From Flavobacteriales bacterium (GTDB taxonomy: Bacteria; Bacteroidota; Bacteroidia; NS11-12g; UBA955), in contig NSIM01000012.1 of assembly GCA_002737705.1 (NCBI GenBank), positions 1 to 52,832 of the forward strand: a stretch of DNA of 52,832 bases, given 5' to 3'. The stretch's first letter is position 1. Every line of letters begins with the position of its first letter. The notes beneath the pieces are model-generated. The model did not search any database. It had not been told where the DNA came from and saw only the letters and a list, made by a program, of their open reading frames with translations. A program made the translations under genes and the position numbers. This document shows positions 18,214 through 27,635 of the stretch, one piece after another.

Positions 18214-19881
18214 ATGCTCTCTCACCTGAACGTTAAAAACTATGCCCTCATTAAAGAGTTAGACATTGACTTCATTGCAGGGTATACAAGTATTACCGGT
18301 GAAACAGGGGCAGGAAAAAGTATTTTACTGGGTGCGATTGGCTTAATCATGGGTGATCGTGGCGACAGCACTGCGATTCTCGACCCTTCCCAAAAATGCG
18401 TCATAGAAGCAATATTTGATATAAAACGACTTTTCTTGTCAAAAGATTTTGATGACCGTGATATCGACTATTCCGACCAAACCATTGTTCGCAGAGAATG
18501 GCTACCCAATGGCAAAATGCGGTCCTTTATTAATGATTCTCAGGTTAGCCTTCAATCGCTAAAATGGCTGGGAACTCAATTGTTAGAGATTCACTCCCAA
18601 CACACTGGCCTATTGGTAACACAACACGAAGAACAATTAAAACTTATCGATGCATTCTCAATGTCTACAGAAGTTTTGGTTCAATATCAACAAAACTATC
18701 ATGCGTTTAAGGATGCCGAACAACTGTTATCCGAAAAAAAGATTCATTTTGAAAATCTCAATAAAGAAAGTGATTATACCGCGTATATTTTGTCGGAATT
18801 GCAAGAATTTGCACCCCAACTAAGCGAAGACACTTCCCTTGAAGCCGAAATTGAATTATTGGAAAAAGCGACCCAACTAGAACAAACCCTCACATCCGTA
18901 GAATTTGAACTCCTATCAGACGAGCAGTCGGTCATTGAAAAATTGGGCCGTATCCGAACTGAACTTAAACCCTTTGCCAGCCTATCTACCCAACTGAATG
19001 ATTTTTTTGAACGCATCAACGGTTTGCTTTTGGAAAGCAGAGAGTTGTCTCGTGATGTAACCAGTTCCCGCAGCAATTTTGATTCCAACCCCAACAAACT
19101 AGAAAGTTTACTCCACCGGTACAACAAACTTCAACTACTGCTTCGCAAACACAATGTGACCACTATAGAAGCCCTTATTGGCCGGTGTAATGAATTAGAA
19201 AATACCCACCTTGCTGAGCATCATTTAGAAAAAGAAATTACTGAACTCACCGACAAACTCTCTGGATTACACAGAGAATTAATGCACAATGCCAATATTC
19301 TTGGCACTGTAAGAAGATCAAAAAAAGACATGCTATCGAACTTGGTGGTCGATCAATTGAAACAATTAGACATGCCCTATGCCCAAACCGAAGTAAGAAT
19401 AGAATCGTTGGGTGAACAATTCAATTCTACAGGAAATGACCGGGTTTCGATCTTTTTTAGTGCAAACAAGGGCCAATCAATGATGCCAATTGAAAAGATT
19501 GCCTCTGGAGGAGAAATTTCAAGATTAAATTTCTGTCTTAGAACGATCATTGCAGAGCTAAAGCAATTGCCTACACTAATTTACGATGAAGCAGATACAG
19601 GCGTGAGTGGTGAAGTGGCAAGTCGATTGGGGTTTTTAATGCGAAAACAGGGTGAAAAACAACAAATTTTGGCGATTACCCATTTGCCACAAGTTGCTGC
19701 TTCTGGAAATCAACAATTGTTTGTTTACAAATCAAATGACGAAGCCATAAGCGAAACAAAAATCAAGCATTTGAATGAAACAGAACGGGTGCACGCTTTG
19801 GCGGAAATGCTGAGTGGAAAAAATCCGGGTGAAGCGGCGCATCTTAATGCCCAGTCTTTGTTAAAGATTCAATCCGCCTAA
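18214..19881 (+). CDS. recN: DNA repair protein RecN
   Basis: SMC-like ATPase used in double-strand break repair; 555 residues. The N-terminal head has Walker A GETGAGKS (29-36) after the family start LSHLNVKNYALIKELDIDF. The coiled-coil arms span ~155-370. The C-terminal head has the ABC signature ASGGEISRL (~430) and Walker B LIYDEAD (D458/E459), then ITHLPQVAASGNQQ with the switch histidine. All ATPase motifs are intact. It is the second gene behind pfkA, an unusual functional pair, and its last 21 bases overlap the end of convergent rnhA. Confidence 0.96.
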   Translation: MLSHLNVKNYALIKELDIDFIAGYTSITGETGAGKSILLGAIGLIMGDRGDSTAILDPSQKCVIEAIFDIKRLFLSKDFDDRDIDYSDQTIVRREWLPNGKMRSFINDSQVSLQSLKWLGTQLLEIHSQHTGLLVTQHEEQLKLIDAFSMSTEVLVQYQQNYHAFKDAEQLLSEKKIHFENLNKESDYTAYILSELQEFAPQLSEDTSLEAEIELLEKATQLEQTLTSVEFELLSDEQSVIEKLGRIRTELKPFASLSTQLNDFFERINGLLLESRELSRDVTSSRSNFDSNPNKLESLLHRYNKLQLLLRKHNVTTIEALIGRCNELENTHLAEHHLEKEITELTDKLSGLHRELMHNANILGTVRRSKKDMLSNLVVDQLKQLDMPYAQTEVRIESLGEQFNSTGNDRVSIFFSANKGQSMMPIEKIASGGEISRLNFCLRTIIAELKQLPTLIYDEADTGVSGEVASRLGFLMRKQGEKQQILAITHLPQVAASGNQQLFVYKSNDEAISETKIKHLNETERVHALAEMLSGKNPGEAAHLNAQSLLKIQSA

Positions 19882-20355
19882 ATTCTTTTCAAGGGTCTCG
19901 TATGTTTCATAATTGTGGTCAATCTCCATTGGATTATTTTTGGCAGCCGTAGTTGCCAATACGTCACAAAATTCATTTTCTGTAATACCAGAATGCCCTT
20001 TGACCCAATTAAAATTGGGCTTTAAAAGCGCATACAGTGGTAGAAATACTTGCCACAGGTCTACATTTTTTATTTTTTTCCACCCTTTCTGTTTCCATGA
20101 AAATACCCATTTTTTTTCTATTGCATCACAGACATATTTGCTGTCTGTATAAACTTGAATCGACAATTGAGTCGATTTTATCTGCTTTAATGCCATGATG
20201 ACAGCCAATAATTCCATTCGGTTATTGGTTGTTCTGCGAAATCCACCAGAAATTTCTTTGCGGTGATTTGCCTGCATTAAAACAGCACCGTATCCACCAG
20301 GACCTGGGTTTCCCAAAGCGGCCCCATCCGTATATATGATAATTGGCACAGACAT
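19861..20355 (-). CDS. rnhA: Ribonuclease HI
   Basis: Removes RNA from RNA-DNA hybrids; 164 residues. Catalytic set D10 (YTDGAALGNPG), E48 (NNRMELLA), D71 (YTDSKYV), H121 (VKGHSG) and D131 is complete, spaced as in E. coli RNase HI. GWKKIKNVDLW is the basic handle region, which lacks nothing obvious. The C-terminal ~20 residues extend beyond the core. Convergent with recN (21-nt overlap of ends) and divergent from cinA with only 35 bases between start codons. Confidence 0.96.
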   Translation of the reverse strand: MSVPIIIYTDGAALGNPGPGGYGAVLMQANHRKEISGGFRRTTNNRMELLAVIMALKQIKSTQLSIQVYTDSKYVCDAIEKKWVFSWKQKGWKKIKNVDLWQVFLPLYALLKPNFNWVKGHSGITENEFCDVLATTAAKNNPMEIDHNYETYETLEKNLGGLNL

Positions 20356-20359
20356 ACTA

Positions 20360-20389
20360 CAAATTTACATGTTACGCCTATTTTTGCAA
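20360..20389 (-). promoter_or_regulatory. rnhA promoter
   Basis: On the minus strand TTG (20387-20389) and TAAATTTG (20360-20367) are separated by 19 bases, matching the Bacteroidota -33/-7 consensus. The box ends 4 nt before the rnhA ATG, so the mRNA should be leaderless or nearly so. Its -33 abuts the cinA -7 box. Confidence 0.6.
20379..20386 (+). promoter_or_regulatory. Putative cinA -7 box (TATTTTTG)
   Basis: Exact TAnnTTTG match ending 4 nt before ATG 20391. No good -33 is seen; the region where it would lie is the rnhA start. Confidence 0.5.
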
Positions 20390-20390
20390 C

Positions 20391-21632
20391 ATGGAAGCCG
20401 AAATCATTACCATTGGGAATGAACTATTGATTGGGCAAACCATCGACACCAACAGCGCTTGGTTGGGAAATGAATTGGGTCTTATTGGGATTACGCTCAT
20501 CAGAAAAACGAGTATTGCCGACAAAGAATCTGCCATTATTGATGCCATCAAAGAAGCCCATTCGCGCGTCAAGCTGGTGATCATAACCGGGGGATTGGGT
20601 CCTACCAAAGATGATATTACCAAAAAAGCCCTCTGTCGCTACTATGATTGTGACTACCGAATCGACGAATCCGTAATCAAACACCTCGAAAAGATTTTTT
20701 CCAGTCGTAGCCGTGAACTTTTAGAAAGTAACCTTTCGCAATCCAATTTGCCTTCAATCAGTGAGACATTGCTCAACGAAGTTGGAACGGCTCCAGGGAT
20801 GTGGTTCCACAAAAATGACCATTGCCTAATTTCACTTCCAGGCGTCCCAACCGAAGTCTATCACATAACAAAAGAACGTGTTATCCCCAAACTTTTGCAA
20901 ACTTTTAAGCTTCCGATTGTTTTGCATCGAACATTGGTAACCCTGCAAAAAGCAGAAAGCTTGCTGTCTGCTGAACTCGAGGAATTTGAAAACGAATTGC
21001 CCCCAAGCATCAGCCTCTCCTACCTGCCAAGTTATAATATGGTAAAACTTCGTCTTACCCAAAAGGTTGACAAAAAAGAAGCCGTAAGCATTGATCTGTA
21101 TTACAAAAAACTCGTAACTACCATTTACGATGATGTGTTTTGTTTGGGAGACAAAGATCCAGCCAGTCATTTGGCTCAATATTTCATAAAGAATACCATT
21201 CGTTTTACAAGTGCCGAAAGTTGCACTGGGGGTTTGATTGCCCAACGCTTGATGCAAGAGCCTGGTATCTCTTCTGTCTATCCTGGTTCTGTTGTCGTAT
21301 ATTCAGATGAAACCAAAATACATGAATTGGGTATACCCGCATCTATTATTGAAACCCAAGGGGCTGTGAGTGAATCTTGTGCCCGGGCCATGGCAGAATC
21401 TGTTCGTGAAAAATTTAATGCAGACATTTCTATTGCCAGTACTGGCATTGCAGGCCCATCTGGTGGTTCATTGAGAAAACCCATCGGTCTGGTATTTATT
21501 GCAATTAGCAAAAAAAATACAACGGTTTGTGAATCCTTTAAGATGTTTGGGACCCGGACACAGATAATACAAAGAGCCACCAATGCATCATTTTGGATGT
21601 TGAAAAAACTTCTCGCTATTCCGATAGACTAA
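20391..21632 (+). CDS. cinA: CinA-family protein (competence/damage-inducible, nicotinamide-nucleotide amidase type)
   Basis: 413 residues from ATG 20391. The N-terminal MoCF-binding-like domain (EAEIITIGNELLIGQTIDTN, then GGLGPTKDDITK near 65) is fused to a C-terminal PncC-type amidase domain (SAESCTGGLIAQRL near 280; STGIAGPSGG near 360). The full-length form is known to deamidate NMN in pyridine nucleotide salvage, sometimes with ADP-ribose pyrophosphatase activity in the N-terminal domain. An upstream in-frame start (20343) would add 16 residues but would run through the promoter box and overlap rnhA; the ATG at 20391 directly precedes the conserved start. It is followed by guaA 45 nt later. 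Confidence 0.94.
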   Translation: MEAEIITIGNELLIGQTIDTNSAWLGNELGLIGITLIRKTSIADKESAIIDAIKEAHSRVKLVIITGGLGPTKDDITKKALCRYYDCDYRIDESVIKHLEKIFSSRSRELLESNLSQSNLPSISETLLNEVGTAPGMWFHKNDHCLISLPGVPTEVYHITKERVIPKLLQTFKLPIVLHRTLVTLQKAESLLSAELEEFENELPPSISLSYLPSYNMVKLRLTQKVDKKEAVSIDLYYKKLVTTIYDDVFCLGDKDPASHLAQYFIKNTIRFTSAESCTGGLIAQRLMQEPGISSVYPGSVVVYSDETKIHELGIPASIIETQGAVSESCARAMAESVREKFNADISIASTGIAGPSGGSLRKPIGLVFIAISKKNTTVCESFKMFGTRTQIIQRATNASFWMLKKLLAIPID

Positions 21633-21659
21633 CTAGCCTTTCACACTGTATTTTTTCAA

Positions 21660-21667
21660 TACCTTTG
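21660..21667 (+). promoter_or_regulatory. Putative guaA -7 box (TACCTTTG)
   Basis: Exact TAnnTTTG match ending 10 nt before the guaA ATG, in the 45-nt gap after cinA. It suggests guaA has its own promoter. Confidence 0.45.
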
Positions 21668-21677
21668 TGATTCATTC

Positions 21678-23210
21678 ATGACTGACAAAATACTCGTTTT
21701 AGATTTTGGATCCCAGTATACGCAATTAATTGCCCGTAGGCTTCGCGAATTATTTGTATACTGTGAAATTTATCCCTACAACCAAATTCCCGAACTAAGT
21801 ATAGATATTAAAGGCATTATACTGTCTGGAAGTCCCTGCTCGGTCAATGAAAAAGATGCCCCAATGATAGATTTGGATTCGCTATTGGCCTTTTGTCCAG
21901 TATTGGGAATCTGTTACGGTGCACAATTACTTGCAAAGGTATACGGAGGAACAGTTTCACGCAGTGATCACCGCGAATATGGCAGGGCAATGATGCAATT
22001 GGGGAGTTCGAACAATGACTTATTCAATGGATTGAATTTGGAAAGTCAGGTTTGGATGAGTCATGGAGATACCATTGTATCCCTGCCATCGAATGCACAT
22101 ATTATTGCCCATACGACAGCCATTCCCATTGCAGCATTTAGTATGGTGGGGGGGTTTCCCGTGTATGGGATACAATTTCACCCAGAGGTATACCACAGCA
22201 CAGAAGGCGCTGTATTATTGAAAAACTTCGCATATACAATATGTGGCTGTTTGGGAGATTGGACCCCGGGTCATTTTATTGATGAAACCATTCAGTCAAT
22301 TCGCAATACTGTCGGAAATGACACGGTTATTTTAGGCCTTTCTGGCGGCGTGGATAGTTCCGTTGCTGCCCTTTTACTCCACAAAGCCATCGGTAAAAAA
22401 TTACACTGCATTTTTATTGACAATGGGCTCCTTCGAAAAAACGAATTTGAATCTGTCCAAAAAGTGTATTCCCAATTAGACCTCAATGTAACGGGTATAG
22501 ATGCTACCCAACAATTCTATACTGCGTTAAAAGGGCTCAGTGATCCCGAAGCAAAAAGAAAGGCCATTGGACGTGTTTTTATCGATGTATTCCAAGTAGA
22601 AAGCCTTAAAATTCCGAATGCGAATTGGCTTGCCCAAGGAACTATTTACCCAGATGTGATTGAGAGCGTGAGTGTAAATGGGCCTTCCGCAACGATCAAA
22701 AGTCACCATAATGTTGGGGGACTTCCAGAAAAAATGAACCTTAAAATCATAGAACCCCTCAGAAGTCTTTTCAAAGATGAAGTACGACGGGTTGGTGATG
22801 CGCTGGGTTTGCCGCAAGAAATACTGAATCGCCACCCATTTCCTGGTCCAGGTTTATCTATTCGTATTCTGGGTGACATTTCTGCCGAAAAAGTATGTTT
22901 GTTACAAGAAGCCGACTCAATTTATATCCAAAAATTGCACGAACATGGTTGGTACGACAAAATTTGGCAGGCCGGAGCCATTTTATTGCCCATCAGAAGT
23001 GTTGGGGTAATGGGCGACGAACGCACGTATGAACAAGTTATTGCGCTCAGGGCCGTCTCGAGCACAGATGGGATGACCGCAGACTGGGTTCACCTTCCAT
23101 ACGAAATCCTATCAGACATTAGCAATACAATTATCAATAAAGTAAAAGGCATTAACCGTGTAGTCTATGACATCAGTTCTAAACCACCGGCAACAATAGA
23201 ATGGGAATGA
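21678..23210 (+). CDS. guaA: GMP synthase (glutamine-hydrolysing)
   Basis: Converts XMP to GMP in purine synthesis; 510 residues, the usual length. The class I amidotransferase domain has Cys79 in GICYGAQ and His168/Glu170 in FHPEVYHS. The ATP pyrophosphatase P-loop is SGGVDS (222-227). The C-terminal dimerisation domain contains [14 protein letters not shown] and ends at the conserved KPPATIEWE. All catalytic residues are intact. Its last codons overlap the next gene by 4 nt (ATGA at 23207), starting a three-gene coupled run. Confidence 0.97.
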   Translation: MTDKILVLDFGSQYTQLIARRLRELFVYCEIYPYNQIPELSIDIKGIILSGSPCSVNEKDAPMIDLDSLLAFCPVLGICYGAQLLAKVYGGTVSRSDHREYGRAMMQLGSSNNDLFNGLNLESQVWMSHGDTIVSLPSNAHIIAHTTAIPIAAFSMVGGFPVYGIQFHPEVYHSTEGAVLLKNFAYTICGCLGDWTPGHFIDETIQSIRNTVGNDTVILGLSGGVDSSVAALLLHKAIGKKLHCIFIDNGLLRKNEFESVQKVYSQLDLNVTGIDATQQFYTALKGLSDPEAKRKAIGRVFIDVFQVESLKIPNANWLAQGTIYPDVIESVSVNGPSATIKSHHNVGGLPEKMNLKIIEPLRSLFKDEVRRVGDALGLPQEILNRHPFPGPGLSIRILGDISAEKVCLLQEADSIYIQKLHEHGWYDKIWQAGAILLPIRSVGVMGDERTYEQVIALRAVSSTDGMTADWVHLPYEILSDISNTIINKVKGINRVVYDISSKPPATIEWE

Positions 23211-24394
23211 TCAAAGGCTGGTTTCATGGTGCGATTGTTTTGGCTTTGGGCTTTTGCCCAATTACCCCATCCTTTGCCCAAAAAAACGTCATTAAAATTG
23301 GTATCGCTTTGCCATTTCACGGGGGTATGGGCAAGCCAAACAAACTCAGTGATGCCATGCTTGACTATTACGCAGGATTAAAGATAGCGTTCTCGGAACT
23401 TGAATTAGAGGGTTTCAATGCGGAGGTATCTGTTTGGGACACCGAGCCAAATGACAGTATTCCATTGAACCAATTGGCCTTGGAGTCTATTGTTTCTTCG
23501 CCAAATTTTGCGAATCGAGATGTGGTTATTGGGCCTGTATATGGGAAAAATTTCACCGATTTAATCGCAAACATCCAGAAAAATAACACCCCGTACCCCA
23601 AGCTGTGGATTTCTCCCTTAACCTATATAACTCCCATTGAGGTAAAAGAGAATGGTATTGCTAAAAATACCGATTCCAATGACACCAATACCCATAACAT
23701 CAGTTCTTTCTATCCCAATGTCAATTTCTTCATTCCCGACTCGCTGCGATTCAAAGCACTTGCCAACGCAGTGGCTGGTCAATTTTCTACATATCGAATT
23801 TGTTTGATCGTAGATGGAAGTACTCCCAGCAAAGCAAAAAGTAATGTATACAAATCAATCATTGGCAAAACACATGCAAGCACAGTGAGTATTCACACAT
23901 GGACCAATGGAAAACTTACACCCACTTTGCCAAACCGTGATAGCTTAATTTTGGCTGTTTGTATTGAAAGTGCCGATGAACGTATTGGGTTGGGAAAATT
24001 GTTAAAAAACAGAGCCTCTTCATGGATAATCGGTGATTTATCTTGGTTTGAAGACAAACAATTTTATCCTGGAATCAACGATGAATTCTGCCTTTTTCCT
24101 ACGGTAAATTTTGTCGATTTTCACAATGCCGATTGTATAGATTTTACTCGAAATTATTTCAACTCCGAACATTCAGAACCCAGCAAATACGCATTTATCG
24201 GGTATGACCATGGCGTTTTTTTGGCATATGGCATTATGGCTTTTGGAAACAATTTTATCGTGTCACTTCCCGATGCAACCTATGAGGGATTGATTAACAA
24301 TATCAATGTAAAATCAGGGAAAAAGTCTCACTATAATTATGGAATTCGATTTGTTTTAATTCCCGATGAAACACCCCATTTGTTTGAACAGTGA
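23207..24394 (+). CDS. Periplasmic-binding-protein-like (type 1 fold) exported protein
   Basis: Exact family not certain; 395 residues. Signal peptide ~1-24 ([16 protein letters not shown], then SFAQK). The mature start [15 protein letters not shown], then ASP-rich loops, [19 protein letters not shown] and [11 protein letters not shown], matches the type 1 periplasmic-binding fold (Leu/Ile/Val-binding or receptor-ligand-binding). No permease or ATPase is near. In other Bacteroidota I recall a LysM-plus-binding-fold protein beside guaA; this copy has no LysM repeats. ATG 23207 gives a 4-nt overlap with guaA; ATG 23201 is a possible alternative. Its end overlaps the methyltransferase start (GTGA). 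Ligand sensing in the cell wall is speculation. Confidence 0.7.
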   Translation: MIKGWFHGAIVLALGFCPITPSFAQKNVIKIGIALPFHGGMGKPNKLSDAMLDYYAGLKIAFSELELEGFNAEVSVWDTEPNDSIPLNQLALESIVSSPNFANRDVVIGPVYGKNFTDLIANIQKNNTPYPKLWISPLTYITPIEVKENGIAKNTDSNDTNTHNISSFYPNVNFFIPDSLRFKALANAVAGQFSTYRICLIVDGSTPSKAKSNVYKSIIGKTHASTVSIHTWTNGKLTPTLPNRDSLILAVCIESADERIGLGKLLKNRASSWIIGDLSWFEDKQFYPGINDEFCLFPTVNFVDFHNADCIDFTRNYFNSEHSEPSKYAFIGYDHGVFLAYGIMAFGNNFIVSLPDATYEGLINNINVKSGKKSHYNYGIRFVLIPDETPHLFEQ

Positions 24395-25482
24395 TCAACG
24401 GCCTCCCCTATTCCTTTTTTAAAAATTGTTCGGGCATCTTGCTTGACTATGATGGCAAAACACCCTTTCACCTATACCTAAAAAAATGTTTTAATGCCCA
24501 TAAAAATTGGGGTAGTAAAGACAGGAAGCGCTACCGAGATGCATGTTATATTTATTGGCGATTTGCATTGCCAAGAACGAATTTAGATCACTCGAACATC
24601 ATTCAATGGCTTAAAAATCATTATCCTATTCCGCAATTACAAATATCTAATCCCTACGAACCCTATGAAACTGTTCTTTCTGGTGGAATCGACACCGCTG
24701 CATTACAAAAATGGTATACAACAGAGCCCAATATATGGATTCGCATCAACAATGGCCATGAAAAGACCGTAAAAGGATATTTAGAAGCCACAGCGATAAG
24801 AACAATCGAATCAAAGAAAAAATCGCTTGCATTGCCTAGTCAATCCAATCTCAACGAATTAATAGAGAATGGATTTGCTTATATTCAAGATATTTCTTCA
24901 CAATTGGCGATGAATTTTGACAATACCCTATTACAAGATGCCTTTTACAAGGGGGCTGCAGTTTGGGATTGTTGTTCGGGATCGGGGGGTAAATCAATCA
25001 CTCTGGCGCTGAACAATGAAGGCATTGATCTCATTTGCAGCGATATTCGACAATCAATCTTAGACAATTTACTGACGAGATTTACTTTGCTAAAGATAAA
25101 ACCCCCAGCGATGTTTTGCACAGATCTTTCTATTCGAACCGAAGATTTTGATTCTGTTGATATTGCAATTGCGGACTTACCCTGCAGTGGCAGTGGAACG
25201 TGGCGAAGAAATCCGGAGAATATTCATTTTTTTGATCCCAAACAGATTGTGGTATTTGCCAAGCAACAGATTCTCATTGTTCAAAATATCTTGCCTAACA
25301 TTAAATCTGGAGGCTACCTCGTCTACCTAACTTGTTCTCTTTTTAAAGAAGAAAATGAAATGAATGTTGCGCAATTGATCGAAAAATTTGGACTACTATT
25401 CATAGATTCCTGTATTGTTGGAGGCCAATCTATGGGTGGCGATTATCTATACCGGGCTATTCTACAGAAACGCCTAGTTTGA
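24391..25482 (+). CDS. RsmB/NOP2-family RNA cytosine-5 methyltransferase (GTG start)
   Basis: SAM-dependent methyltransferase acting on rRNA or tRNA cytosines; 363 residues. Motif I is WDCCSGSGGKSI (~residue 192), motif IV DLPCSGSGTW with its release cysteine (~262), and motif VI YLTCSLFKEENE with the catalytic cysteine (~312). The N-terminal ~150 residues are a divergent NusB-like/RNA-binding part. The start is GTG at 24391, overlapping the previous stop by 4 nt, which fixes it by coupling. Its end overlaps convergent fabH by 9 nt. RsmB is the closest known type, but target and symbol cannot be fixed from sequence alone. Confidence 0.88.
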   Translation: MINGLPYSFFKNCSGILLDYDGKTPFHLYLKKCFNAHKNWGSKDRKRYRDACYIYWRFALPRTNLDHSNIIQWLKNHYPIPQLQISNPYEPYETVLSGGIDTAALQKWYTTEPNIWIRINNGHEKTVKGYLEATAIRTIESKKKSLALPSQSNLNELIENGFAYIQDISSQLAMNFDNTLLQDAFYKGAAVWDCCSGSGGKSITLALNNEGIDLICSDIRQSILDNLLTRFTLLKIKPPAMFCTDLSIRTEDFDSVDIAIADLPCSGSGTWRRNPENIHFFDPKQIVVFAKQQILIVQNILPNIKSGGYLVYLTCSLFKEENEMNVAQLIEKFGLLFIDSCIVGGQSMGGDYLYRAILQKRLV

Positions 25483-26469
25483 GTCGTAAGACCACTTAAT
25501 ATAAATACTGCCCCAAGTAAAGCCACCACCAAAACAACTTAAAATTATATTATCGCCTTTCTTCAATTGATTTTCCCATTCCCAAAGGCATAAGGGAAGT
25601 GTAGCAGATGTTGTATTCCCATATTTGTGAATATTGATCATTACTTTGCTTTTGTCTATACCCATGCGTTCAGCTGTTGCATTAATAATACGCATATTGG
25701 CTTGGTGGGGAACCAACCAAGCAATATCATCTGCTGAGAGCTTATTTCGTTCCATAATCTCGAAACTCACATCTGCCATTTTGGTTACTGCAAATTTGAA
25801 AACCGTTTTGCCCTCTTGGTAAACACTGTGTAAGCGATTGTCTATGGTTTCATGGCTAGGGGGTAGCATTGAACCACCTGCTTTTTGAATCAAAAAATCC
25901 TTCCCACTTCCATCTACACGCGTAATGGTATCCATGATACCCTCATCATCATTTGTAGGTTCAAGCAAAACACAACCCGCACCATCTCCAAACAAAATAC
26001 AAGTATTGCGGTCTGTGTAATCAGTTATAGCACTCATTTTATCAGCACCCACTACCAAAACTTTTTTATGGGCTCCAGACTCTATAAATTTAGATCCGGT
26101 TACGACTGCAAATAAAAAACCACTACAAGCTGCACCGATATCGTATCCCCAGGCATTCACAGCACCGATTTTTTCTGCAATGATATTGGCAGTTGCTGGG
26201 AAGATATAATCTCCGGTTACCGTAGCACAAATAATCAACTCAATTTCTGATGGATCAATTCCTTTTTGGGTAAGCATCGGCAAAATTGCACCTACTGCCA
26301 AGTCTGATGTGGCTTTTCCAGGTATGTCTAAAATACGTCGCTCAACGATTCCTGTCCTGTTACGAATCCATTCGTCATTGGTATCAACCATTTTCTCCAA
26401 ATCAGAATTTGACAATACGGAAGAAGGCACATACCCTCCAATGCCTGTTATAGCCGCCCTAATTTTCAT
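25474..26469 (-). CDS. fabH: 3-oxoacyl-ACP synthase III (KAS III)
   Basis: First condensation of type II fatty acid synthesis, joining acetyl-CoA (or branched acyl-CoA) with malonyl-ACP; 331 residues. Catalytic Cys115 lies in AACSGFLFA; the His is in PHQANMRI and the Asn in YGNTTSATLP. The C-terminal glycine loop SCFGGGFTWG is present. It overlaps plsX by 11 nt and is the last gene of the run DUF177-rpmF-plsX-fabH, an order kept in many bacteria. Confidence 0.97.
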   Translation of the reverse strand: MKIRAAITGIGGYVPSSVLSNSDLEKMVDTNDEWIRNRTGIVERRILDIPGKATSDLAVGAILPMLTQKGIDPSEIELIICATVTGDYIFPATANIIAEKIGAVNAWGYDIGAACSGFLFAVVTGSKFIESGAHKKVLVVGADKMSAITDYTDRNTCILFGDGAGCVLLEPTNDDEGIMDTITRVDGSGKDFLIQKAGGSMLPPSHETIDNRLHSVYQEGKTVFKFAVTKMADVSFEIMERNKLSADDIAWLVPHQANMRIINATAERMGIDKSKVMINIHKYGNTTSATLPLCLWEWENQLKKGDNIILSCFGGGFTWGSIYIKWSYDSN

Positions 26470-27442
26470 TTGATGGGTTTAAAACATCTGACTGACTTGC
26501 AATAAAACGAGTCATTGCTTTTTGAATTTTTCTCATTAATTGGGTTTCAACCGTTTCACAGGCAAGTTCAATCATTTTTACAAATGTTTTATCTTTTGTA
26601 ATGCCATGGCCCACAATTACAGGGGCATTAACACCCAAAACCAAGCTGCCACCATAATGTTTGAAATTAAACTTATCCAGGTATTCATCCTGAATATCAC
26701 GTTTTACAAGATTATAGTAAAGCCCTTCACAAACTTTGATGATTAGATTCCCGCTAAAGCCATCACACACGACAACATCTGCCTTATCAGAAAAAAGATC
26801 ACGACCTTCTATATTTCCTATAAAATGGATTCCTTGTGTTTGAGTAAGCAACTGATGGGTTGCTTTGGATAGCAAGTTTCCCTTCTCACTCTCTTCACCA
26901 ATATTTAACAATCCTATTTTTGGGGTATCTACTTTATACATCATGGTGTATAATAAATTGCCCAACAATGAAAATTTCTCGAGGTGTTCGGGTTTGCAAT
27001 CTGCATTGGCACCTACATCTAAAAGAAGGCCCGGATTGCCTTGTAAACGAGGAATTACAGAAGTTAAACATGGCCGATCTAAACCATCAACAAGTTTAAG
27101 GAATTGAATGGACCCTACCAACATAGCCCCTGTATTGCCCGCACTCAAAAACGCATCTATTTTCCCTTGAGCCAAATAAGAAAATCCTTGAGAAATACTT
27201 GAATTGGGTTTAGATAGCAATGCTTTAACAGGATGATCTGACATTTCAATAACATCAGTAGTATCGACAATGGTAAACAATCCCAAATCAATAGACTCAG
27301 ATTCACATATTTCAGTAATTTTTAGAAGTGACCCAAATAATACCAACTCGATCAATGGCATCGTACTTGACGCAATAAAGGCCCCCTTGACGGCCTCTAA
27401 TGGGGCATGATCACCACCCATGGCGTCAATACCTATTTTCAT
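26459..27442 (-). CDS. plsX: Phosphate acyltransferase PlsX
   Basis: Makes acyl-phosphate from acyl-ACP for phospholipid synthesis; 327 residues. The N terminus KIGIDAMGGDHAP is the family signature; SAGNTGAMLVG and GNIEGRDLF follow, and VCDGFSGNLIIK near residue 225 is also typical. The start is ATG 27442, sharing its A with the rpmF stop (TGATG). A TTG just before it is less likely. It sits between rpmF and fabH, overlapping fabH by 11 nt. Confidence 0.97.
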   Translation of the reverse strand: MKIGIDAMGGDHAPLEAVKGAFIASSTMPLIELVLFGSLLKITEICESESIDLGLFTIVDTTDVIEMSDHPVKALLSKPNSSISQGFSYLAQGKIDAFLSAGNTGAMLVGSIQFLKLVDGLDRPCLTSVIPRLQGNPGLLLDVGANADCKPEHLEKFSLLGNLLYTMMYKVDTPKIGLLNIGEESEKGNLLSKATHQLLTQTQGIHFIGNIEGRDLFSDKADVVVCDGFSGNLIIKVCEGLYYNLVKRDIQDEYLDKFNFKHYGGSLVLGVNAPVIVGHGITKDKTFVKMIELACETVETQLMRKIQKAMTRFIASQSDVLNPSNEN

Positions 27443-27627
27443 CAACTATCGTTACGACCTTTCATGACCTTTTGACCACGGTACATTCCAGTTTCAAGAT
27501 TAACGCGATGATACAAAGAAACATCACCAGTAATTGGATCTGCAATCATTGGACGTACTTCAACCTTGTCATGGGTCCGACGCTTATCACGACGGGTTTT
27601 GGATATTTTTCTCTTTGGATGTGCCAT
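27442..27627 (-). CDS. rpmF: 50S ribosomal protein L32, zinc-less form
   Basis: Ribosomal protein of the large subunit; 61 residues. MAHPKRKISKTRRDKRRTH is the canonical N terminus. The usual CxxC...CxxC zinc ribbon is gone: the region reads IADPITGDVSLYHRV with no cysteine at all. Zinc-less L32 is known in Bacteroidota and other groups. It lies 8 nt after the DUF177 gene, and its stop overlaps the plsX start (TGATG). Confidence 0.96.
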   Translation of the reverse strand: MAHPKRKISKTRRDKRRTHDKVEVRPMIADPITGDVSLYHRVNLETGMYRGQKVMKGRNDS

Positions 27628-27635
27628 TTCCTGGT

